Counted from the stretch's first letter, positions 1 to 9,255 are shown. The stretch is DNA of 64,000 bases from Symsagittifera roscoffensis (GCF_963678635.1 NC_087064.1:33766369-33830368); one strand, 5' to 3'. Program-made: numbers and translations. Notes: generated from the letters alone by a model not told the origin.

Positions 1-622
1 GATTATTTGTAAAGGACTAGTCATGACTTGAAGAGGTTTAAAATTTTGTTAAAATAAAATGACTGAACTACCGAAATGAAATTGAGAGATTGAAAAGTAT
101 GAAAAGTTTATTAATGAGAATGTGATCAGGAAAGGGGGTGGCTTGGTTCAATTAGGTCAAAACTAATAACTTTTTAGGCGAGGCTTTCAAATTTTATTCA
201 TTCTTTTACGCATGACGCCTGAGGTCATGTTAGGAAAGATTGTGAAAACCCGATGTTTTAGATTTATGTGATAGCTTTATTATAGTGGCTACGGGCGAAA
301 GCACTCAAAATCAAATTTTCATGATAGTTCCAGACCTTCTTTGTCATGCTATTAGAATTTCATTACCATGATTCATAACAGTCATTAAAATAACCGTCAC
401 AATAAAAAACACTAGAAGATTTATAGAGTATAGCCGGGGGGAAAAGTAACTAAATACCCATAAAAAAACAGGTTTATCGTTAAAGAAATTATATCCTTGG
501 TGATTAAGTTTTATCAATATGGCTTAGGGCGCTCGTAAACGTTATCACCTTAATTTTTACTTTGGGAGCGCGTGATCTATCTCGTATACTGTGATCAGTC
601 ATTCTTCAACGTTCCACACTAA
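1..622. other. No gene recognised (left edge of element A or its flank)
   Basis: AT-rich sequence with no convincing ORF, RNA gene or repeat. A frame linked to the first PC4-like gene opens at 623, after a stop at 620-622. Confidence 0.5.
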
Positions 623-649
623 AAACCAGTTGGCTGTTATTCATTTATA

Positions 650-916
650 TTGTACGCTTCTCTTGAAACGGATGTTGACTATTTCGATGATTTTAGGGAT
701 ATATCTTTGAATGATAACTGTTTAGTTAGAGTCGGTGCAAAAACATTCGCACAGACCGGTACTTACATAACTATCAAATTGTACAAAAAAGACGAAGAGG
801 GAACTTTCAAGTATCGACAAGGAATAACTTTGTCAACTGGTGAATTCGAGTCCTTGGCGGACAATTATACAAAAATCAAAAGATTGACGAAAGCAAAAAA
901 ACTGCGACGTGACTGA
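650..916 (+). CDS. PC4-like (transcriptional coactivator p15 family) ssDNA-binding protein, N-terminus uncertain
   Basis: The ~88-residue product has the strand-strand-strand-helix pattern of the PC4/SUB1 domain. A short basic strand (RVGAKTF) is followed by YITIKLYKKDEEGTF, a YRQGITLSTGEFESLAD segment where the family has its last strand and helix, and a basic tail. PC4 domains bind single-stranded and melted DNA and act in transcription or replication. The same layout recurs in the element B gene at 35577-35771. The open frame runs from 623 but has no ATG; position 650 is a TTG, so the true start may be spliced or lost. The family call rests on pattern matching by eye. Confidence 0.55.
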   Translation: MYASLETDVDYFDDFRDISLNDNCLVRVGAKTFAQTGTYITIKLYKKDEEGTFKYRQGITLSTGEFESLADNYTKIKRLTKAKKLRRD

Positions 917-1048
917 AAAACTTAGAAAAAAGCGAAACAAATCTAAAAAAATCTTCATGCTCTGAAAAGGAATGCAATAGTGAAAACGATGATAACTGTC
1001 TGGTTGTGTAACCTTATCAACTCGTTATTCTATTGAAACTTCAAAGCA

Positions 1049-1677
1049 ATGGTTGAAGCAATGTACGAGCAATCCCCTGATTATTTCAAACAGTTCCGTA
1101 CAATTACAAATTTTTCATTCATCCTGAATCATGAACCCAACTTTTCGGGCTTCGCTTCAAAAGCAAATTTTGCGGTATCCTCCCATTCGAATAAATTAGA
1201 TTTTTGCAATCATTCGATTGACAACGAAAAACATTATTATGTGCTGGTCGAATTCACAAAAGAGTCTACCAATTTACTTAAAAGATTACTTCAAAAGCCT
1301 TCGTTGTTCCTTGTCTTCTCTCTACATTCAAATATTTAATTTTGGGTTGCTCCAACTATGAACTGTCTGGCCCACTGATGGGAAAACTGAAAGGAGCTGT
1401 GACTTATAACTCCATCAAGAACTTAGGTGTTAGTGGTGTTCCAGTTCGCAGACGATTGCCTCAAGTGTGCTTCGGCTCGCAGACTAAATCTGTTCAAACT
1501 CAAACTGACCTGATTACTAACGTAACAATTGAACGTTTTACTAATATTTTGAATGGTGAAAATGCTGCTGAGTTTTCTAGAATAATGGACATAATTTTAA
1601 GTGGGTATGGTTGTATGGAAACTGATTCAAACACTTTGTTTGTGAAATTTATCATGGAGAAGAAATTCAAGTTTTAA
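1049..1677 (+). pseudogene. Accessory gene Y, unknown function, with a -1 frame break
   Basis: Two consecutive ORFs (1049-1339 and 1342-1677) appear to be one gene. The downstream frame is open from 1282, so the frames overlap by about 58 bases with a -1 relation. The second part contains a basic stretch (VPVRRRLPQ), then SVQTQTDL and a helical tail ending in LSGYG. A recognisable relative, with the same order and the same kind of frame break, lies in element B (36320-36918). Because both copies change frame at a similar place, a small intron or frameshifting is possible. I do not recognise the family. Confidence 0.45.
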
Positions 1678-1728
1678 ATATTGGTTTTCTTTTGCTCTCT
1701 TGTAAATAGAAAAAAATGTCACTACACA

Positions 1729-1788
1729 AGCGGGAGGCGTTCCCGAGGAGCGTAGCGACTAGCAACGCCGGGTTAGCTATTGCCCGCT
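1729..1788. other. GC-rich nested inverted repeat between convergent genes
   Basis: The outer arms are AGCGGG (1729-1734) and CCCGCT (1783-1788). The inner arms are GGCGTT (1736-1741) and AACGCC (1764-1769). This is the only GC-rich block nearby. It lies between the 3' ends of gene Y and the protease, so a 3'-end or termination structure is plausible. Confidence 0.45.
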
Positions 1789-1925
1789 AAACCAAATGGC
1801 CATGCTTTAATATTTCGAATGACTTGATATGAAACTTTTCATATTAATTTAGAATAACATATGTTTGGCAAATCTTATCAAATCATGATCATTAAGTTTG
1901 AAACTTATTGGAATTTTGTTTGTAA

Positions 1926-2285
1926 TTATAACATGAGCAACATAAATACAATAAAGTCCGCATAACACTGAATCAGCTGATTGTATTGGTTTTTCATCAG
2001 TAGTTGATTTCCCTCGTGAATTGTACATCGCATATTCTTGTACACGAGGGGATAATCACATACTCGTTTACATAGAGGATCTGCGAAGAATATCTGTCCT
2101 CCAGCTTGAGCAAAAAGCAACCAGTGGGTTCCAGGTTGATCCGATGGTGAGGCATTCATAATCATGAACGTATTATCGTTTTTCAGTACTGAAGAGCATG
2201 GCAAATCTGCCGGAAAAATACCTCTAAAGCGATATTTCAAATCTTAACAACGGTTAATAATTTCTACTAGTTGAAGATTATCCAT
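1926..2285 (-). pseudogene. Adenain-like cysteine protease (maturation protease), nonsense-mutated
   Basis: Adenain-like proteases cleave capsid and core precursors during virion maturation. The ORF shows the catalytic histidine region (GTHW), the following acidic strand (FFADPL) and a C-terminal Cys in an NQYNQLIQCYADF context. The ATG at 2285 lies 8 bases downstream of the capsid gene stop. Codon 14 is a TAA at 2246-2244, so the gene is interrupted near its N-terminus. The C-terminus is short compared with adenain, which is usual for Polinton proteases. The gene occurs once and lies outside the duplicated segment. Confidence 0.75.
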
Positions 2286-2292
2286 GTCTATC

Positions 2293-3606
2293 TTAGGTCA
2301 TAATAGTGTTTTTGGTAATTTTCCTATCTGAACGCACATAAACTGATGATGCACGCTCTCCCATAAACAATAACTCGACGTTATTACCGAGACCTGCGTC
2401 AAACTTGAGTTCGACCGAAATAGTGCAATTGGTCAATTCAGGATGAATAAAATCGTATGAAGCGTCCTGAGTAGACGTGAGATCAAAAGCCATAATATAA
2501 TGATTATCATAATCCGCGAGACTGATTCCATGACTAGTGTTCAAAACAAAATCAAGAGTCTCAAGCGTTTTGTAATAAATTCTTTTATTGTCCGATGTTG
2601 AGATGGGAGTTCCGGCAATGGGTAGACCGGTTCTGTACACAATGATCTCATTCAAACCAAATTTCTGGTAATGAAAAGGGTTTGTTCTATTAGTACCCAA
2701 ATAAGCTTCTTTTATGCTCATTGCTACTATCATTCTTCGAACAGGTTCTTTTGCAAAAACATCCTCTTGTCGCCAGCTTTGTACTCCTGCAGTTTCGAGA
2801 AATGTTTTTGGTACTACTTTGATGTATCTGTAAATTGCCGGGTTCTTCAACAAAGTTTTTTCTATAGATGAGAGAACATAGTCAGTCACAGTCATCTTTC
2901 TGACATAGAGATTAGCTTCGATTATTTGGACCTTGTAGTGTTTAGCTGCATCTTCAGATATGACAACAAAATCGTTAGGAGAACGTCTAAGAGACAATCT
3001 AGTTGTCAAACCGCTAAGTAGATGCTTGTCACACGACAAAAAGTCGCAAGCAATTTTACCAAATAGCTTCAGCTCGCTCGAGGCCGCAACGAGACCTTTA
3101 CGCACCGTAACATCATCAGCTCTCCTTCCAGCACCGTCAATGGTTGATGGATTTTCTTCATAATGATAACCTTGACAAGCCAACCATGTTTTCTTGGCAT
3201 CATTACCGTATGAAAACTCGGTCTCAATAAAGCTTTTATGGGCAAAATTAGCTAGGTAGTTGATATTTTCTCACCATTCAGAGATAGTGTACACTCAGAA
3301 AATCCTCCTCCTAGGATTGTTAACAAAATACGGCGTAGCTCTAGTTGCCGCCTCCGTAGCATGCGTTTGAAGCACGTTTCCATTGCTTCGAACAATTCGT
3401 GCTACTATTTCCAAACGAGTACGTTGAAGATCGATGAAATTATTTCTGTCGCCGAGTACTTCAAACTCGAGCATAGGACCATCAGGAGAGTAGGAAGGTC
3501 CAATTTTTTGGGTGATTGCATTTTCAAAAGTGACAAGTAAAGGCGGTTTCTCAAATAAGTCCAAGGAGCTGTGAGTTGCTTCACTCGGGATTGAATTAGA
3601 AATCAT
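2293..3606 (-). pseudogene. Major capsid protein (hexon-like, double jelly-roll), two compensating frameshifts
   Basis: This is the Polinton/adintovirus major capsid protein, which would form the trimeric capsomers of an icosahedral shell. The N-terminal part (3606-3295) has the characteristic LEFEVLGDRNNFIDLQRTRLEI segment; the C-terminal part (3183-2293) ends in a strand-rich region with ELTNCTISVELKFD. Between them the frame moves by +1 near 3320 and back by -1 near 3258. About 20 codons are therefore read out of frame and meet a stop. The ATG at 3606 overlaps the end of the core-protein gene by 11 bases. Only the 5' part is duplicated downstream. Confidence 0.8.
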
Positions 3607-4003
3607 TTTTAACCCTTGTAAAGAAATCGGAGCGACTTCTCTGTGCAGTTCGTTTTCTGGGAATGACGCGTCTCGTTTTTCGTTTAAACGCCGTTGTTCT
3701 TTTCGGACGGCTTTTCCAAGATCTACTTCCTCCTCCTACTTGCTTTTTGATTGTTTTTTTAACGGTGCTTTTGAGTGCCTGCTTAGGACTTTTTCTTTTT
3801 GTTGCAACTTCTATCAGTTCTGGAGCTGCCTGAAGAAGTAGTTCTTTTCCAATTTTATTAGCCGCGGGTATCACAAATTTTCGAGCCAGTGGAAGTGCTA
3901 CTCTTCCTATTCCCAAGGCTAATGCACCGAAGCCACTGCCTCGTTGTCTATAATGCCCTGAGAAATGTGGTAGTTTTGCTTGGTTGTGGTAATATGAATC
4001 CAT
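3596..4003 (-). CDS. Basic virion core / minor capsid protein (adenovirus pX/VI-like position)
   Basis: The product is about 135 residues and starts at ATG 4003, 5 bases after the penton stop; an upstream TTG at 4012 is less likely. It has a Tyr/Gln-rich N-terminus, a Gly-rich hydrophobic stretch (RGSGFGALALGIGRVALPLA), a predicted amphipathic helix and a strongly basic Arg/Lys C-terminus. Small proteins of this design accompany the capsid genes of Polintons and adintoviruses, where they are thought to package DNA or disrupt membranes. It is intact here and in the second unit. The role is inferred from context and composition. Confidence 0.7.
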   Translation of the reverse strand: MDSYYHNQAKLPHFSGHYRQRGSGFGALALGIGRVALPLARKFVIPAANKIGKELLLQAAPELIEVATKRKSPKQALKSTVKKTIKKQVGGGSRSWKSRPKRTTAFKRKTRRVIPRKRTAQRSRSDFFTRVKNDF

Positions 4004-4008
4004 TTTGA

Positions 4009-4902
4009 TCAATCGCTAAATTTTTGAAACTTCAAAGTCAGAACAACTTTTCTCCCTCCAGCGAATGGAACAAGTCCTCCAGTTTCTGTGCGCAAGTTCA
4101 CAGAAATATTAGAAATATTATTGACCAAAAGTTTTTTAAAATCCAAATTAGTAAACACTTTACGATGATTCAGTTCAATTGTACATGCGTAACCGTTTTT
4201 CACTCGACGATTTGTATCAATGATTCGTAAAAGGGGTGCTTTTGTGTCTCCGACTATTTGATAATTAAATATGTCCAGATAAATAAACATAAGCTGAGTA
4301 CCAGCGCATACATCAACGGGATAGTCAGCAATAAGATCTTGGGTAGAGAATGTGCTATGTTTCGTGCTTCCTTGTTTGTAACCTATATGATAACCAGTTC
4401 CATCTCTGACGCCTTTTAATCCAAGTAGACTAGGAATTTGCGGGCCTGAAAAAGTTATACCTTCCCAATAATGCAGCCATAAGGAAAGATATTTGGTTAT
4501 TGGATCTATTACGTAATCCAATTTTTCTAATTCTGTCTTTCGACGAATCTCGTCCAGTATTTGATCAATGCTCGTATATTCTCCTTTTGTTTTTTTTGCT
4601 GTTTCTCCAAGGTAGGGTCTGGAACTCTTGTCTTTCTCAATTTTCATGCTTGCTATAACCCGATCTTTTTTGTAGTATACAATGTTGTTGTCAGTTACGT
4701 TGTTTATCTGAGTAAGGAAGGTAATTTCTGTAACTGCACCTCTCCATTCACCTTGCAAATTTATTTCTTCACTCAGGAGATTTTTGAAGTTGGCCAGAGT
4801 GTTGTCGTTAAAAAAGTTCATTGATGCAGATAAAACTAGGGTAATTGTGAAGAAAGGGGGAACACTATGGGTGAAAAGGCTGTTGGAAGTGCCCTCAGTC
4901 AT
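4009..4902 (-). CDS. Penton-like minor capsid protein (single jelly-roll)
   Basis: A 297-residue, strand-rich protein sits between integrase and core protein. The N-terminus contains FFTITLVLSASMNFFND followed by NLQGEWRGAVTEITF, the arrangement I associate with vertex/penton proteins of this virus group. The ATG at 4902 overlaps the last bases of the integrase frame (stop at 4895). An internal Met at 4821 is a less likely start because the first strand would be lost. The ORF is intact in this copy; in the second unit the equivalent start codon is ATT. Confidence 0.7.
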   Translation of the reverse strand: MTEGTSNSLFTHSVPPFFTITLVLSASMNFFNDNTLANFKNLLSEEINLQGEWRGAVTEITFLTQINNVTDNNIVYYKKDRVIASMKIEKDKSSRPYLGETAKKTKGEYTSIDQILDEIRRKTELEKLDYVIDPITKYLSLWLHYWEGITFSGPQIPSLLGLKGVRDGTGYHIGYKQGSTKHSTFSTQDLIADYPVDVCAGTQLMFIYLDIFNYQIVGDTKAPLLRIIDTNRRVKNGYACTIELNHRKVFTNLDFKKLLVNNISNISVNLRTETGGLVPFAGGRKVVLTLKFQKFSD

Positions 4903-6115
4903 GATTGTCCTTCTCCAGAACGCGACTTAGTTCAGACTCGTAAAATTTTCCTTCAATCGGTTCTCTGTTAGAATCAATCAAATTGTATGTTAGGGGATTT
5001 CGTGTTGGTATGTCAAAAACTTCAAACACTTCATTGGTGAACGATTGTTTGTAACCCTTGCGAAAAGGTATGTCTACTTTGGCAAGTCTAACATAATCAC
5101 CAACATAAAGCTTTGGACGTCGAACTAATTTCAATGACTGATCTGCTCCTAATGAAATCAGGCGAGGAACATCTTTTTTAGTTACTTTATTTGGTGCAAG
5201 ATTTCTGACACGATTTGTTCTCGAATTAATTGCATTGACAAAATCTTGCAATTTGTCAATGTATGAGTAAGTCCATTTATCCTCCAAGTACTTGTAAATA
5301 AGATTTTTCAAGGAACGGATTTTTCTCTCAGCGAATGCTGACTTTTTCTCGCTCTCTGTGCTATATGTGTTTATGCCTTTCTTTTTACATAATGCTTCGA
5401 AGGACTCTTTAAGCTCTGTGCCCTTGTCCACTCATACTTTTTTCGGTTGTTTTGTCGTTATCATTAGTTTGAACGCTTCTGCTGTTGTAGTAGCATAGTT
5501 TGATTTCAATGGTTGCACTCTGAGATAGCGGGACATGCAGTCAACTGCAACAAGCAGATACTTAACATCATGGTTGTACTGGGCAAGTTTATCAACAAAG
5601 GCCAGATCTAATGACCAGATTTCGTCGATATCATAAGCTATGACCTTGATTCGCGGCGTTTTTCGGATCACAGTTCGATATTTTGTGTAAGCAGGTTCAG
5701 TATGAAGGAAATGTTTAATTTTCTTTCGCGACAAATTGGTTGCTTTTATCAAGTTGTTCTCACTACCAAATAACCCGGGACCTTTGTCACTGTATTTAGT
5801 TTTCAACAATTTTTCTTCAATCTTGGTAATTTTCCCATTGTTTTGTTTGCGCCTTCGTCTTTTCTGACGTTGGAGAATCTGAATCGATATGGGGCGTTCC
5901 GTATGAGTCGGAGCCTTCTTCTGACTCTTTTTCACGTTTTTGGTTTCGAGTTTTACTATTACCGCTGAGACTTTTTCGTTTGTGTTTTTTACTTCTCTTA
6001 AGGTTTGCACTACTTTTTTCCTGCCGAGTGGGCGATGTTGAGCGGGTTCTTGAGGGTCCGGGTTCTTGTTTCTCTTGAGCGTTAAAAGACGGTGACTGAA
6101 CAGCGTGTTTGGCAT
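4895..6115 (-). pseudogene. Retroviral-type (rve) integrase of Polinton class, interrupted by TGA
   Basis: The integrase core is clear. The first catalytic Asp is in DEIWSLDLAF, the second in the VDKGTE segment, and the Glu in AFAERKIRSLKNLIYKYL. A C-terminal chromo/SH3-like tail follows (PKLYVGDYVRL and YESELSRVL). A zinc-binding-like basic region precedes the core. A TGA at 5434-5432 lies just before the second catalytic motif. The second unit has the same TGA at 11083-11081, so the lesion predates the duplication. The frame is open from 6115 but overlaps the upstream gene for about 300 bases, with no internal ATG before the core. Confidence 0.85.
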
Positions 6116-6677
6116 TTCGATTTATTACCAGGTTTTCATTCAAGTTGAGAGCAGTTAAAATGTTAATGAACGCCGGATTGTGTAATTTTTTCGTTGGTTG
6201 TTGTATGTCGTATAAAAATATTCCAGCTTTAAGTCCTGTTGGTACTTTATCTACATATATCACCTCATTGTCACGGTTTATGGTTACTCTTTCTGAATTT
6301 TCTATGATTTCAAGTACGGTTTTTGCTCTAACAAATTTTTTGTCTTCTAAAACTTGTAACTGTCCTAAAATGCTTTCGGTCTGTCTATTGTGTTTCTCTT
6401 CTAGTATTTCGTCTTTAACACGTTCGACCGGTACTTCTTCATCGTCCGTTAACAGTTTAAGCTGTTCTTGTTGGGGCTCAACATTTTCCGTAAATGTTTC
6501 CTTCGTTGCAGTAGTCTTACTAGTTTGAGGAGGTAATTGCGGTCTAAAACGATTAAGATAGGAAAGTTGAGCATTTTTATATTTTATATTATTATCATGA
6601 AGAACACGTGCAGCATGTGGCTGCTCTTTGACATATAAGTGTTTCGGAATTAGAATGAATTCTTCAGCAGTCATCAT
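5817..6677 (-). CDS. Polinton-associated protein with disordered Ser/Arg/Lys-rich C-terminus
   Basis: The start is ATG 6677, whose A is the last base of the ATPase stop (TAATG overlap). The N-terminus (EEFILIPKHLYVKEQ) looks like a short conserved module seen in genes of this neighbourhood. The middle is acidic with coiled-coil character, and the last 100 residues are rich in Ser, Lys and Arg (RSTSPTRQEKSS; KRSKKHKRKS). It is intact in both long units. The C-terminal 300 bases also encode the integrase frame, shifted by +1. The function is unknown; DNA or nuclear targeting is a guess from composition. Confidence 0.6.
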   Translation of the reverse strand: MMTAEEFILIPKHLYVKEQPHAARVLHDNNIKYKNAQLSYLNRFRPQLPPQTSKTTATKETFTENVEPQQEQLKLLTDDEEVPVERVKDEILEEKHNRQTESILGQLQVLEDKKFVRAKTVLEIIENSERVTINRDNEVIYVDKVPTGLKAGIFLYDIQQPTKKLHNPAFINILTALNLNENLVINRNAKHAVQSPSFNAQEKQEPGPSRTRSTSPTRQEKSSANLKRSKKHKRKSLSGNSKTRNQKREKESEEGSDSYGTPHIDSDSPTSEKTKAQTKQWENYQD

Positions 6678-7633
6678 TAAGTTGTGAGGTACTTGTAACA
6701 AAAATAAAGTATTTGTCGAACTAAATGGAAGCCTTCTTTGCTCAAACTAATCGCACGTTTTTTGACAACACTGGTTTTTGGAGTGATTAAGTATTTGTAT
6801 GATGTCCCGAATCGTTCGATGTTTGCGATTTTAACGGGTACGTTTCCATTGACTACATTGTGCAAACATTCACAAATAAGTGTTATGATCTCACGATTTG
6901 AAGTTTTTCTAATTAATCGTCTTAGATGGTCAGGTTTCAGTTGTACCATATGCCGCAGAATAGATAAGTTTTTCTTTTTCATTTGTGATTGGAGTAGTTT
7001 CTGCTTCAGATAAGGGTAAACAAAAAAAACTGTTGGCCCAGGTCGTGTGATATTTGAACAATATCTCAAACAATCTGATGTACGGGGGTCCAAGTCGATT
7101 AGAAGATGCCCAAAAGAGTCTCTGGTAGCTAATTCGTAACAGCTTCTCAAAAATTTTGATACATTCAATTGTCTTCCTAAAAGATCTAGTTGCTGAACGT
7201 CGCGAGGTGATTTGAACATAATGATGTGTGAAGTGTTCAAATCAATCGTACGCGACCATCGAACTTGTTGAAACAAGTTATGCTTAACATATATTACATC
7301 TATCCCTCTATGTCTACCCGCTGTCGCTAACCTAACAATTTCCTTGTCATTATAGATGTCTTCACATGAATCATCGAAAACTAGAAGAACATTTTCTAAT
7401 TTTCTCACAGATTCGAATCCGTCGAATTTCATGAACTTCACATTCACTTCGCGAGAAGACACTTTTTCTGAGAATGCAGGTTGCATCTCTTTGTAAAGAT
7501 ATAGAACGGTTCCAAATTTAGGGTAAAAAGTATTTCCCATCAAAAGTTTCAAAATTAACTCAGTTTTCCCGGATCCTGAAGGTCCCACTATCGCCATAAA
7601 AATTCTTGTCGAAGTATCAATCACTTTATTCAT
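6677..7633 (-). CDS. FtsK/HerA-type genome-packaging ATPase with appended C-terminal domain
   Basis: The Walker A motif is GPSGSGKTE and the Walker B is LLVFDDS. A sensor-like KHNLFQQ follows, then a conserved HIIMFKSPRDVQQLDLLGRQ segment, matching A32-like packaging ATPases of Polintons and relatives. The first ATG is at 7633; the frame is open to 7705 without an ATG. After about residue 215 a second module begins (LSILRHMVQLKPDHLRRL; REIITLICECLHNVVNGNVP). I know this module as a separate small protein in similar clusters, so this looks like a fusion. The enzyme would drive DNA into preformed capsids. It is intact in two units and truncated in the third. Confidence 0.8.
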   Translation of the reverse strand: MNKVIDTSTRIFMAIVGPSGSGKTELILKLLMGNTFYPKFGTVLYLYKEMQPAFSEKVSSREVNVKFMKFDGFESVRKLENVLLVFDDSCEDIYNDKEIVRLATAGRHRGIDVIYVKHNLFQQVRWSRTIDLNTSHIIMFKSPRDVQQLDLLGRQLNVSKFLRSCYELATRDSFGHLLIDLDPRTSDCLRYCSNITRPGPTVFFVYPYLKQKLLQSQMKKKNLSILRHMVQLKPDHLRRLIRKTSNREIITLICECLHNVVNGNVPVKIANIERFGTSYKYLITPKTSVVKKRAISLSKEGFHLVRQILYFCYKYLTT

Positions 7634-7706
7634 ATCCTTGGGTTTGGTAGTACGTAACCAACCAAGCCTGATAAAATTGAGAACCAAACTGACGTTTCTT
7701 TGCAAC

Positions 7707-7913
7707 TTAATTAGTGAAAGAAAGTTTGAGAATGCAGAAAGTTAATAAAATTAGAATTACTACCATTTGCGCAACAAAAACTACTTCAGACCTTGGCAAA
7801 GTTACATTGTTACAAACCTTCCATGATTTTTTTTCACTGTTTGTCTCGTTATAAACAAACTCTGTTACTATTGTTGCGTCAGGTTCATCTACTGCTGTTG
7901 TTGCTTCTGACAT
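7707..7913 (-). CDS. Small single-pass membrane protein
   Basis: The product has 68 residues and starts at ATG 7913. An acidic N-terminal half with N-glycosylation sequons (NETN, NNVT) is followed by LPRSEVVFVAQMVVILILL, a single membrane segment, and a short tail. Small proteins with this LPRSEV-plus-helix layout recur beside the packaging ATPase in this element class. The role is unknown. It is present in all three units; the third copy has lost its stop. Confidence 0.65.
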   Translation of the reverse strand: MSEATTAVDEPDATIVTEFVYNETNSEKKSWKVCNNVTLPRSEVVFVAQMVVILILLTFCILKLSFTN

Positions 7914-7985
7914 TTGAGAAAATATTTATTCTACAGACTGTGTTAGACTTTTTCTCTCTATGAATGAAGCTTGTAAAAAATTGAA

Positions 7986-8282
7986 TTACTTTTGAGAACA
8001 GTACAAAATTTCATAACGTGTGAAATCTCTATCATTTATGTCATGCATTTCTAGAACAAAGTTTGCTGGGATATTTGCAGTTTTTTCGTAGTACATTATT
8101 TTCTTCACAGTATCCTCTCTCACAATCGTCTCAATCTCATCTGGCAATTCATTGCTGTTTAGATCCATCTGAACTCCTGGCTGACGTTTGGGTACTAAGA
8201 CTAGTTCGGGAAGATATACTCCTCGCTTGCTGGCTAACATTTTTGATAAACTTAAATCTCTGGAAGTATACAAATTGATCAA
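7986..8282 (-). CDS. Small unknown protein of element A
   Basis: The frame is open for 98 codons (8282-7986); the first in-frame ATG is at 8240, giving about 84 residues. It is mixed-charge, contains PELVLVPKRQPGVQ and DEIETIVREDTVKK, and has no recognised domain. It is kept in unit 2 and frameshifted in unit 3. A second, overlapping frame in the same 200 bases is also open and has an upstream ATG at 8363 followed by AAA AAA TAA. The exact coding arrangement is therefore unclear. Confidence 0.4.
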   Translation of the reverse strand: MINLYTSRDLSLSKMLASKRGVYLPELVLVPKRQPGVQMDLNSNELPDEIETIVREDTVKKIMYYEKTANIPANFVLEMHDINDRDFTRYEILYCSQK

Positions 8283-8404
8283 TAACTGGAAAAAACCTCT
8301 TCAACATAGACAACTCTTCTTCGGAAATTATTTTTTGCTCTTTCCTCTAAACAATTTGGCCATTGCAGTCAAAACGCTCTATTCTCGTTAATGAAATTTT
8401 AATA

Positions 8405-8971
8405 TCACCCTCTGGAGTCATCCACGCACAAAGCATTGAATTTGGTGATAGGTATGTCTCCACTTTCGCTGATCTCTCGCTGTTGTTCATTTTGCAACCA
8501 ATCATTAAAAACCTTGGTTTTCTTCAGGGCAAAATGATTCCTGGAGTTGTAGTGTGGAATATGTTTATTGTAACTTGGATAATTTTTAAAATATAAGTTT
8601 TCAACCCGAGGACAGCCCAAATCATCTAGGTTTTCAATCTTTCGGTCCAAGTACTTGGCCAAAAATTCTCTCTTTTCTTTTCCTTTAGCGTAAAAAACGG
8701 CACCGGGATTTCTCAACACAAAACCCTGAAGTATTTGATTCAAGTTTATGTAAAGGCAATCACCGTTTTCCCAATAGAGACCGTGTAAATAATTTGTTAA
8801 CCAGTTGTAAGCTTTTTGTTCAAGCTTTGGTAGTATATTGAAATTCACTGGAGGTAAGAAAATGAGTCGATCACTGTAGTCTGAAGTTGTTATTGCTAAT
8901 TCTTTAACCACAAAGGCGTTTTTCTTGTAACGAAAGCCTTCAACGTCAAGCACAACTGATCTCTCGCCCAA
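8405..8971 (-). pseudogene. D-x-E-G protein (possible DEDD-type exonuclease fold), copy 1, 5'-truncated by duplication junction
   Basis: This copy is nearly identical to the longer copy at 15819-16388. It keeps VVLDVEGF, the central HGLYWENGD and FYAKGKEKREF motifs, and the C-terminal HFALKKTKVFNDWL, but its 5' end is cut at the junction near 8968-8983 and fused to capsid-gene sequence. The apparent start is a TTG made by the junction. Confidence 0.6.
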
Positions 8972-9255
8972 CTGATCTCTCGCGTAGCTCTGTTTGCCGC
9001 CTCCGTAGCATGCGTTTGAAGCACGTTTCCATTGCTTCGAACAATTCGTGCTACTATTTCCAAATGAGTACGTTGAAGATCGATGAAATTATTTCTGTCG
9101 CCGAGTACTTCAAACTCGAGCATAGGACCATCAGGAGAGTAGGAAGGTCCAATTTTTTGGGTGATTGCATTTTCAAAAGTGACAAGTAAAGGCGGTTTCT
9201 CAAATAAGTCCAAGGAGCTGTGAGTTGCTTCACTCGGGATTGAATTAGAAATCAT
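8896..9255 (-). pseudogene. Major capsid protein, N-terminal fragment (unit 2)
   Basis: The first ~90 codons match the 5' part of the capsid gene at 3606, then the frame crosses the duplication junction at 8983 into antisense-unrelated D-x-E-G sequence. No jelly-roll core remains. Confidence 0.8.

Larger units (their letters stand above)
3334..8982. repeat. Tandem unit 1 of element A (5,649 bp)
   Basis: Every gene in this interval reappears 5,649 bases downstream with only scattered differences. The unit starts inside the capsid gene and ends inside the D-x-E-G gene. At the boundary a 14-base string is repeated (8954-8967 and 8970-8983). Confidence 0.9.

Noticed and set aside
5432-5434. TGA read as tryptophan (alternative genetic code)
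   Set aside because: Other genes in the element and the host exons use TGA as a normal end, and the element has other lesions, so a nonsense mutation is simpler.
6109-6528. Plus-strand ORFs antisense to the virion genes (e.g. 6109-6528, 11758-12177, 4561-4824)
   Set aside because: They are shadows of conserved minus-strand genes with Ser/Phe-rich nonsense translations.
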